Assembly (NCBI GenBank): GCA_027575805.1
Contig: JANBPU010000201.1
Span: forward strand, 1 to 28,594
Reading direction: 5' to 3'
Length of the DNA stretch: 28,594 nucleotides
DNA from: Mycoemilia scoparia
Lineage: Eukaryota; Kickxellomycota; Kickxellomycetes; Kickxellales; Kickxellaceae
Shown: piece after piece, positions 9,156 through 18,900 of the stretch
Numbering within the stretch: position 1 is the stretch's first letter
How the letters are laid out: each line of letters opens with the position of its first letter
The notes under the pieces: model-generated
What the model was told of the DNA's origin: nothing
Seen by the model: only the letters and a program-made list of their open reading frames with translations
Databases searched by the model: none
Position numbers and translations under genes: made by a program

Positions 9156-9459
9156 AAACCTAAACATGATCACACTACATTCACGGCTACACTCAACACC
9201 AATAATAACAAAAACAACCCCTCTTGGCTTCTGTGCTTCATTTCTCTCTACAACAAATCAATAAATTGGGCAATTCGGCCCTCCATAAACAACTTTACAT
9301 TAGTCAACAGGAAAGACAGAGACTGTGTATGCCGGCTCACCAGGCCATCAATCCTTGTGCCAGCAAATTTCTTAATGGCCACATAAGTAAATTTGAAGGA
9401 GCAATCCTTTGCTCGCGCTGTCCCTCTGTGACTCTGATGATGCTTTGTTAAGGATAGTG

Positions 9460-10580
9460 ATTTTCAACTCACGCCAAACACTTTGAGAGTATACCAAATT
9501 AAGGCATTCACTGATCACTATAGTTTTCCCCGGTTATTACTTGGCATAAAATAATAAAATCGTATTAATACTCTGGATCCACGGTTCGTTGATTGCTGAT
9601 CTATGAAAATAAAAGAATTCGGTTCTTTGGTCTTGGTGATAAAGCGGGATATATCAATTTACACCCAGATGATGGATCCTGAACGAATGATGTGGCACGT
9701 TTGCAGACACGGCCTTCTAAACCATTTAGTAGTAATTGATGCATTGAAGAACAAAGATATGGCGAAGAGTTAAATAAAACTCGTAGTAACGGCAGGACAC
9801 TGGCATAACCAGAAAGGCATACTGTTACTAGCTGCTATGCCTAGTGTGTTTATTTATATCCATATTGATGCTTATTAGACGCAGGCCAACAAAGCAACTA
9901 CACTCTCACTCCCATGTTTTTGCTCACTCAGCAGCTCAGGCTCCCACTGATTAGTTTAGCTAGTGTTCTGGCTCTCTAGCGCAGTCTTTATTCTGTGATG
10001 CTCTTTTGATAGCACCTCTTCTGGTCTTTCTTGACTTTTCAAATTAGATTGATCACGTTCTTTTCAATCAAGCACTGGGCTCAGAGGTTTCTATACAAAG
10101 CAGTCGTTTAGCCAATAACTAAACAATGCAACAGATGCCAGCTCGCTTTAGTAAGTAAACAACAACGGCTCTTTGATTTGCTCACTCATTGACTGACACT
10201 TTCTGCTTTCTTTAAAGCCTGGCTTTGCACATCACTTTTTTCGGTCAGGGAGAACCAGAGGGTAAGCAACAATACATCTAGCAAGTGAATAACTGAGCGA
10301 CTGTCTAGATATGTGAGCTATTCAGTTGGGTCAAAGCTTGGCTGGGCCTGTGGCTATTTTGGTTGCTATCCTTTTCCTCTTTGTACGAACTGCACATACA
10401 CACACCACCATAATAACCACAGCAGGACTACCAATGACGGCTGAAGTCATAGAGAGACCAGGCTATCGATACCACCCGTTTACTTGTATATTTTCTGGCC
10501 TGCCTCAGCCATACCTGCGTGTATGCACTTTGACATAAGACGTGGTAAACAATTATGTATGCTAGCCACCAAATGCCTGT
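9460..10580. other. Spacer upstream of the KIAA0930-like gene, no gene seen
   Basis: Mixed-composition DNA of about 1.1 kb. The open frame at 10326-10538 begins at a non-ATG codon and is not protein-like beyond a short hydrophobic run. I see no RNA gene or repeat copy here. Confidence 0.5.
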
Positions 10581-10583
10581 AGG

Positions 10584-10590
10584 ATATAAA
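10584..10590 (+). promoter_or_regulatory. Putative TATA box for the KIAA0930-like gene
   Basis: ATATAAA in GGATATAAATGC. The last plus-strand ATG before the start codon of the gene overlaps this box (10590-10592). A start of transcription 25-35 nt downstream would therefore give a leader with no AUG before 12263. Confidence 0.4.
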
Positions 10591-10614
10591 TGCTGGCTTT
10601 TGCCCTGATTTCTG

Positions 10615-12262
10615 TTGAGTCGGTTCTATTTTGTCAAGTCTGTGATAAATCCCTTTAATCGCCCACCAGTTCTTTTGACATTTCCAACTCTTTACCCCAA
10701 CAACATAACCCTAGCATAAAGCACATCGTAACTCTTGGATTCTAGCTGCTTCTACAAATCCACCTCTCCCTATTAACATCTACGTTGTACTGCAGTTTTG
10801 ACAGTCCCCAGCCTGTGACCCTATCTTCTCTGACTGTCAATTTATCTATAAATCCAGCTTTTGCCAATATCACCTTCCCCACATCCTCGCATATAGCCTA
10901 CCTTATCATATCTGTTCTCACAAAAACATCGTTTTCTATTGCTGCAAACAATAACCATACCACACACAAATATCTCAAGGCTTGCTTGCTTCTGCTTCTG
11001 CTTCTGTTGTTGCTGCTGCTTCCAAAAGAATTGTGTTTTCAAGAGATCCTGAGAAACAACAACGTGCTTCCAACTATTATTATCCACCTCCTTCCTTCAT
11101 TAGTCTTTTTTCTGCTATATTTCATTTGCTCAGCCTCTTCTTCCTGTTGCTGTTGTTGCCCCCACTGCTGCCACTTTTTTATAATCACAGCAACTCTGCA
11201 TACGCACTTGGCATTATTTTCTGCACCCTCCTCTCTCCCTCCAGGCACAGGGGTCGTTTATTTATCTACACAGAGCTTCTTTTCAACCAGGCTTTTCGCT
11301 TGTTTCTGTGCGAGTAGGTCACATATCTCTCCTCCTGCTTCTGCTTCTGTTATCACACACTCTTTCTCTGCTAGCTGGTTGCTTCCAAACATTCCTGTGG
11401 ATTTTGTCTGTACCACTAGTATTTTATCTTTTGCTGTTGCTGCTGCTGCTGTCTCTTCAACCCTCCGTAGTCCACTCACATCTCATCATCATCGTTCTGG
11501 GTCCCAAAATCGCCCCTTTTCCTTCTTCTAAATAACAGCTTCATATTCATCTTTCCCCTCCTCCTCCTCCTCCTCCTCCTCCTCTGCTACTTTTGCCAGC
11601 CCAGCAATTTCACTCATTATTATTATTTTTACCAAATTTCGTGCTGTATACCAGCTGACTTCTTTTTTTGCTTAACAAGTTTTGTTTTTAATACTTTGTA
11701 TTATTCACACTCCCTTGTTTTTGCATATTATTACTATTTTGGCACGCACGCACACACTTTCTCATTCAACCAATTTCCCATTTCACTTTATACACACATA
11801 AAAACATTGCCTCCCAGGCCTTGTTGAAGTAGTTGTTATTTAAATTTGCCAAGGCGCTGCGGCCACTTTTATTAGTAGTCGTTGCAACTTTGCTCACTGG
11901 TCGTCACAATTACCGTCATACATAAAGCCAAGTTAACTTCCTCAGTACGAACTAGCCCTTCTTGTGGTAGTAGTGGTCGTTGCTGTTCTAATTGTAGTAC
12001 TAGCATAAATAGTTGTGCCCTGACCAATTGTCGTACTGTTGTCAATAGTAATTGTCGTTCGTCATCCTCTTCCTCCTCCATTGCCATAACTTCAATTTCA
12101 ACGCACTCTCCTGTGACCATTACCACCACAACCTCAACAACCATAAATAATAATAACTACATCAACATTATTACCAACAACAACAATAATAGCTGTAATA
12201 GTGGTACCCTAGCGGCAACACTTGGTTCCACTAATTTCTACTCCCCTTCCATTGCTGGTAGC
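10615..12262 (+). promoter_or_regulatory. Long ATG-free, pyrimidine-rich leader (5' UTR, possibly with an intron)
   Basis: A scan of every line from 10593 to 12262 finds no ATG on the plus strand over 1,670 nt. The sequence is CT-rich, with CTG/TGC runs near 10990-11030 and 11430-11450 and a (CTC)n block at 11557-11585. Open frames on both strands here (for example 10785-11531, giving Leu/Cys/Ser homopolymers) have no ATG and are compositional by-products. The 3' part (from about 11882) is in frame with the gene and open, encoding a Ser/Thr/Asn-rich stretch, so a non-AUG-initiated extension is formally possible. Confidence 0.5.
11557..11585. repeat. (CTC)n trinucleotide repeat
   Basis: About nine uninterrupted CTC/CCT units in the leader of the KIAA0930-like gene. 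Confidence 0.92.
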
Positions 12263-14182
12263 ATGAATGAGCTATGTTCTATATTTGACGTCCTGGCGAA
12301 AGAGGGTTTGAGGCCACCACCCATGTCCTCGTCCTCATCTTCAATGACCTCCTCTCCATCGCTCAATCGTCGTTATGCTGCTAATGTCTCTGGTGGTGGT
12401 GGTGGTCAGTCATCAGATCCCAACCGTCCTCCCAATAACTCATCGCTTGGTAATGCTTTAAATCGCCCTGTCTCAAATAATGGTAAAATTAATGATCGTA
12501 GGTTCGCTGGTTTTTCTGCTTCTCCTAGCTCAATGTCTGGCCGCAGTACTAATATCGCTTGGGATAACTATGACGACTCTAGCGATCCCCGGTGGAAGAC
12601 GCTGATGTGTCAGTACTTTGTTGATGATGATAACGCCAACCATGATGATATGCTCTTCTTTGTTCGCCACCCTCCCTACAAGAACAACGGTGCTGCTGGA
12701 CTCAAGTTGCCTGGTGTTGCCGATGGCCAAGATCAGGTCGTGGGTGGCAACAGCAAGGCTTTTACTGAGGGGTCTGATAGTGTCGTTGGTGATGAGAAGG
12801 GGAATAACAAACAGCAAACCAATGTTGCCAGCAGCAAAGCACAGGATGCTGTTTTTGTTTTGCGGAAGCAGCCTGCTCCCAACAAGCTACCTCCTTTGCC
12901 TTGCCCCATTATGTGGAAAGAGACATTCTTTCTCAATCTCATTGTCCAGATGCCCTGTAAATTGACCGTAGCTGTCTGTCGCCGTCGTACCCGCAATGGC
13001 CAGACTATCAGTGTTGCGCGGAAACAGATAAACAAGCGTGTGTATGCTCTACCTAACCGCTCCTATGTAGATGGGCCAAAGGATAATGTTGGACCTCCAG
13101 AGTGCTCATGGCCTATGATCTACTACTTTATTGATGACTATGAAGATATGTTTGAAGACGTCATTATCAAAAAGGGAGACTACCTCTGCGTTGAACTATC
13201 AACCCGCATGCCTTCCAATATTGCTGGAGCCATGAGCCCATCATCCATGATGTCGCCCCCGGTCAGTACCAAACTGACAGATAGACTTGATCTCCTTGAT
13301 GAGAAGCGTGGGTTGTGGACTGACCGACCAAGTGCGCCCAGTAGCAATGGAGCCGGGTTATCAGGACGCTTATCTACCAACAACAACACCAACTCTGGAA
13401 TGCTCAACTCGGCCAAAAGCAGACTTGGGTCCAGCGGATCAGCAGTCTCTGGTACATCAAAGGTCATTCTATTCCAGGGAGCTACATCATACAGTGCATT
13501 GCTAGAAACGTATTTCCAGCGGATAAAATCCAAGAACGTACTTCACCGATTGCGTAAGCCTGCATATCCAACCGAGTATGTAATGATGCGAGCACCGATA
13601 GGCAATGGGTACTCCCAGGTCGCTATAACCGGCATTCAAGTCCAAGAGGGATCAACACGCCCTGCCAATGTCGTGAAAGGATCCGGCCCACGGCGGATAT
13701 CAGATCCATCGAATGCCCTAACTAACCAACCCAGTCTTTCCACCATTGCCGAACGCCCCAACTCGGCGATGCCATCCCGAAGTGGCAATACAGATATTAA
13801 TGAGACAGACTCAGGCAGCAATGCCGGCACGGGTGAGGAACTGCCAATCAGTCCACGGCTGAACCAGGCCACCTCGTCTCCAGTGCTATCCTCATGGTTC
13901 AAGAAACTCTCGCTTCAATCCATTGCGGGAAATATAAGCCAGGCAACCTCACCACCGCCGCCGCCAAAAGCCATTCGCTGCTGCATGACGTTTGTCACCA
14001 TACCCTGGACGAGTATCATCCAGTAAGTATTACAGTGCCGATAATAGCTCCATACTAATTGCTATGTAGCATTGATGCCTATTGTTGCTGGAACATTGCT
14101 AATGTCAGGTGTTGTTATTGTGCCATTTTATAGTGAGCTATACGCATTTAAGGACGTTCAGATGTCCAATGCATCCAACTAG
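12263..14182 (+). CDS. KIAA0930: KIAA0930 (DUF2045) family protein, two exons
   Basis: Modelled as exons 12263-14022 and 14134-14182, 602 aa. The start is the first ATG after the ATG-free leader (A at -3). Three blocks match the KIAA0930/C22orf9 family as I remember it: RWKTLMCQYFV...DDMLFFVR (about residues 110-135), WKETFFLNLIVQ...KLTVAVC through FIDDYEDMFEDV...GDYLCVELST (about 218-314), and VILFQGATSYSALLETYF with YVMMRAPIGNG (about 401-450). The usual tail is SSWFKKLSLQSI...MTFVTIPW (about 543-583). The family has no established biochemical activity that I can name; these proteins are cytoplasmic-looking, without signal peptide or membrane helix. This copy is longer than the roughly 400-aa animal proteins because of Ser/Asn/Gly-rich inserts. 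The family call is strong; the last exon is inferred from GTAAGT and a TTTTATAG acceptor, which give SIIHELYAFKD, resembling the animal C terminus. Confidence 0.8.
14023..14133 (+). other. Intron of the KIAA0930-like gene (proposed)
   Basis: The donor is GTAAGT directly after ...ATCATCCA, and the frame would otherwise stop one codon later. The proposed acceptor is TTTTATAG at 14131-14133, with branch-site-like GCTAAT about 35-40 nt upstream and a T-rich tract between. Alternatives are AG at 14069 (after TACTAATTGC, a good branch site) and AG at about 14108. These give tails rich in Cys that do not resemble the family. Confidence 0.5.
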
Positions 14183-15300
14183 GAGGATATCGATTAGATG
14201 GCCATTGCTGATATCATCCAGCCTTTATTCTTCATTAAACCTTAGTGGTTAGTTGTAAATGTAACTCTGTGTAATTTTCTTCTCTTCTTTTCTCTTCTCT
14301 CTCATTGTCTTTCTTCTCTTCTTATCACTGCTCTTTGCAACAAAACAAGAAATGTGGGATTGGGGGCCGCGTTGCCTCTGCGTGTGTTGGCACAGGCCAG
14401 AGAGCGATCGGGATCAATGATCCAAAGTATTACTCAATACCACCACCACCGCCAGGCATTGTGGTACTACTATGTAAGCACGCTCTTACCACTCCAACTT
14501 TCCTTTTTCTACATCTAAAACACCGATCTCTTTGTCAAGCGCATATACCCACCCATAAACACCCTTTACGCACCCGAGAATGTTGTAATGGCGGCTGGAA
14601 TGTCTTCGTTGCCACCAGTTCTTCCAAGCCAAGCCCATTAGCACTCTTATAAGCCCTAACGCACATATTCACCCAAATTCTCTCACGCATACATATAAAT
14701 ATTACAAGTTTATTATAATGACCCTAGCACAATCTCCCACTCACATCAGCACTCACCATATTTCGTTATAATTCCATTAATAATCATATCTCAGTGGTAT
14801 CCTATTGGTCATATTGTTTGCAGTGGAGCATCAATTGAAGGCATTGGGGATAGAGAAATGTGTTCAAGATGCCGTCCATCCATCTACTCTTCATACTTGC
14901 ATTGGATCAACTTAATACTCAGTGGGCCAGACGGAGGTGTAGTTAGAGTTGTCTGAGCCCAGGAAAAGATTAAGGCTAAGGCGGCATCTCCTTATGTTTG
15001 GTATCTAACTTGCCGCTGACTTCATATCAACTAAACCTCACATTATCAACAGACATTTGATTAGCTAGTCAGAATCATACCTGTTGTAATGGGGATAGGG
15101 GAGGGGGCCCTTGTTCTAATAAAAACCATGTCGTTGGTTGGCTGGCCGGCACTGGAGGATTAAGATTTTGCCTCTTTGTGTGTAGGGCAAAATAATCTCC
15201 AGCTAGTAAATAATCAGGAGTTATTTGCTGCTGCCATTAGTAGTGGCAGCAGCAGGAGAATTCTGGTATACAAAAGCTGTAATTTGCATTTGTCTGTATG
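14183..15300. other. Spacer with an unexplained GC-richer patch
   Basis: Contains a 55-nt almost pure pyrimidine tract (about 14276-14335) ending in CAAAACAAG. A GC-richer, coding-like patch (about 14344-14475) follows, ending at a GTAAGC donor-like site. No start codon or full gene model could be built around it. The rest is AT-rich, and I see no gene. Confidence 0.4.
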
Positions 15301-15979
15301 GCAGCAAACACCGGGGCTCTATCCTATAAATTGTCTCTCTTTCTTTTCCTCTTTGCATACTTTAATTTTGCAGTCGTGTTTGTATTGTTGAGTCAATCAT
15401 AAACCTAGACTTCATTTTATCATTATAACAACATTATTATTGTCTATTTCAGATATTCTTTTGGCTTGTATAAAATACGCGTTTGTGTGTTTGTTCGTGA
15501 GCTTCTATAAATATATAATAAACTCACGCAAGTCACACACACACACATTTATATTATATATAAGGCTCAAGACCAGGAAGAGCAAAGAAGCAAAAAGTAG
15601 TACTGAAAGTCTGCGTGGAAGTGAGTGTGTGTAGAAAGGTATATTATACAGGACTGACTTACCAGCCGACCGAAAAGTTCGAATAAAAACATACTCTGAT
15701 ATATTCATCATCTGAGCGCGGGTTTTTGGATACGTATATTCACCAAACGAAAACTAGTACAACAACTTCCCTTTACTTCATTCCTTTTACTTGTAAGGAC
15801 GCAATAGTAACTGTTGGAAAAGTATAGTCTTATTATCTTTGTTGTCTTCGTTGTTGTTGTTGTTGCTGCTGCTGCTGCTGCTTTGAAATTCAACCTCTTT
15901 CTCTCCAAAGTAACTTTTGGTTGACAGTCTTGTACTAATTTGTCGCGTCTGTCTTGAAGTGTTTGAATCTTTCCAACAA
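15301..15979 (+). promoter_or_regulatory. CHD1 promoter and ATG-free first exon
   Basis: No plus-strand ATG occurs from 15301 to 15979. TATA-like sequences lie at 15506-15520 and 15551-15563, so the first exon would begin near 15590. The segment carries an AC run and a TTG/CTG trinucleotide run (15850-15881), and ends CCAACAA just before a GTAAGT donor. The final A would be the first base of the start codon. Confidence 0.45.
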
Positions 15980-18900
15980 GTAAGTAAAAATTATTCTTAT
16001 TATTTTTAAATCCACCCACCTTATTTCTTTCCTTCTAAATTTATTTGAAAGACCATGTAATTTGGTTCTGTCAGGCCTATCTACATTCAAAACCATGGTT
16101 CTTTTCCTGGTCACATTGCTTCATAATCTGACCAAAATGCAAATTATACCAAAATTCTAAATTTGACTTCCAACTTGATTCTTATTTGTCCCTCTCTTCC
16201 CCTTCTATTATTATTATTATTATTATTGTTATAATAATAATTATTTATTTAACTTGACCATACACACACATATATATAACTTTCAAACTAAAAAAATTAA
16301 AGTCAAATCCAAACCTCTAAAAGCTGACCAATTTGAATCCCTCCTCAATAATATATCTCCTCATACATACACACATACATAGACTTAATTTAGGAGAAGA
16401 AATATTCCTATTTTAGAATAGCAATAATAACGCCCCTTTTTCCCTATCCTATCCTTTCATCTCCCAAATAACACTAATAGTAATCCCAAAAAACAATCCT
16501 TATTATACATACATACATGCAAATATAAAATCCCATCCCCAATCCTTTCGGATTTTTAAAATCTCGAATGTATGCTACTGACATTATATCAACTATCATA
16601 ACAATATTTAATTATTTTTTGGATATATCTTTATAGTGGATGATCATCAAGAATATTATGGTAGAATGCAATCGGATGCATACTCCAACAACAAAAACAG
16701 CTTCAATAATAATACTGCAACAGCAACCACTAACGGAGATAATGATGACAATGATAGCAATGTAAGGATAGAATACGATTCGTTTGAAGAGATCGATGGA
16801 TCCGGAGGAGGAAATATATATCAGGACAATAGAGTTGTTAATAGCTTTAATAGTAATAATGATACTACTACTACTACTACTACTACTACAGTAACATTGC
16901 CACCACCTCTACCAAAACAAGGTCCTCCACCACCAATGGTAACAGGTGTTGGAAGAAACCGCCAAACTATCATAGACGACGACGATGACGATTCATTATC
17001 AGATTTAAGTGATGCATCAATCACCAGTAGTAACGATGATGATTCCTCATATGGTGGCGGGGTTGCAAACCGAGACAAGGATTTTACAATATCCGAATCA
17101 GAATTGTCATATGAATCATCAGGTTCTATAACTGAGGATGATCCAAGTGATGAAGATTGGGAAGAACCAGGATTAAGATCAAGAAAACGGAAAACTGCTA
17201 CTACCACCACCACCACCAGGAGAGGAGGAGGAGTCAATAAAAAGAAAGGAGGATTTGGTGCTGGTAATAAAAAGTCCAAAAATTTGCCAAATTCTGGTGG
17301 AAGATGGGTTGAATCTTATGCATCGAGAGATTCGGATGAATCTGATGATTTTGATTCCGATGATTCTGAATATTTCGAAGGCCGTAAAAAGAAAAAGTCT
17401 AAAAAGTTTGGTACTGGTGGTGGTGGTGGTGGTAGTAGTAGTAATAGTAAATTGAAGCGGGGAAAACTTTTACAGAGAAAATTTATTGCAGATGATTTTG
17501 GAGATTATAGTAGTAGTGAAGCAGCAGCTGGTGGTTCGTCAACTGGTCGAATGACTCCCAAACGAGCGTCAGCACGGAATGTGAAAGTCAAGTCATATAA
17601 TGAAGCCGATAATGGATTTTATTCGGATGGTGGTGGGCTTGGTGGTGAGTCCGATCATGGTGATTCTGAGCTGGATGATCAAAGAAGTAGTGTTGGAACA
17701 GGAACAAAGTCAAAGACCAAGGTCATTGAACCTGTTGTTGATGAACCTGATCCTAACCTGGATATAATCGAAGCAGTGCGTGACTTTAGAGTCCGTGAAG
17801 ATTTGGTCGATAATGGTGATGATAAAGTAGATAAGAGCAATTCTGATAATCTTGAGTTTTATATAAAATGGAAGGGATGGTCATATCGACATGCTACGTG
17901 GGATACGGTTGAATATTTGCGTGACTTTAAGGGGTTCAAGAAGGTTGAAAATTATATCCGACAGACAGTAATGGGCGAATACTATTTCCTCAATGATCCC
18001 CAGTTGACAAGCGAAGATATCGAGCAATTTAATATCAACAAGGAATTAGAAAGGAATGTAATCAAGGATTACCAGAATGTTGAGAGGATATATGCTTCGC
18101 GTGAAGGAAGACCCAGAGTTATCAGACAGCCTGGCGATTATGGCGATGGAAGTGAACCCAAAATAGCACCCGCCGAAACCGAATATTTGGTAAAATGGAA
18201 AAGATTGCCGTACAATGCAAGTACCTGGGAACCACACAGTGAAATTTCTGAACATTTCCAAACTGAGATTGATAGCTTCTTGGACCGGTCACAGTCCCAG
18301 TGTGTGCCGCATCGGAGTGCTTCGCTTAGTGTGACCGGAAATCGACGAAGACCAGCGTTTAAGCGGATATTGACTCAGCCCGAATATTTGGTTGGTGGCG
18401 AATTGCGTGATTATCAGTTGACCAGTTTGAATTGGATGGCCCATTTGTGGTGTAATAATGAGAATGGCATTTTGGCTGATGAAATGGGGTTGGGAAAGAC
18501 TGTACAGAGTACTTCGTTCCTTTCGTACTTATTCCATACCCAAAACATTTATGGTCCATTTTTGGTTGTTGTTCCGCTATCAACTATTGGATCATGGCAA
18601 AGAGAAATGAAAAAGTGGGCGCCCGACATGAATGTTATTGCGTACATTGAGGATAGTAGAAGTCGTTCTATTATGAGGGAATATGAATTCTTTTTGCCTG
18701 CAAGCAATGTCAATAGCCAACCACGAGTCAAATTCAATGTATTGTTGACGACATATGAACTGGTATTGAAGGATCGAGATTTCCTGGGTTCGATTAAATG
18801 GGCCTTCTTGTTGGTGGATGAGGCCCATCGACTAAAGAATAGCGAGTCTGCCCTTCACGACGCTTTATCTTCATTCCACACCACCAATCGCCTCCTAATC

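Noticed and set aside
10785..11531. 248-codon plus-strand frame with Leu, Cys and Ser runs
   Set aside because: It has no ATG anywhere, begins at TTG and reflects the CT-rich leader. The overlapping frames on both strands are equally low-complexity.
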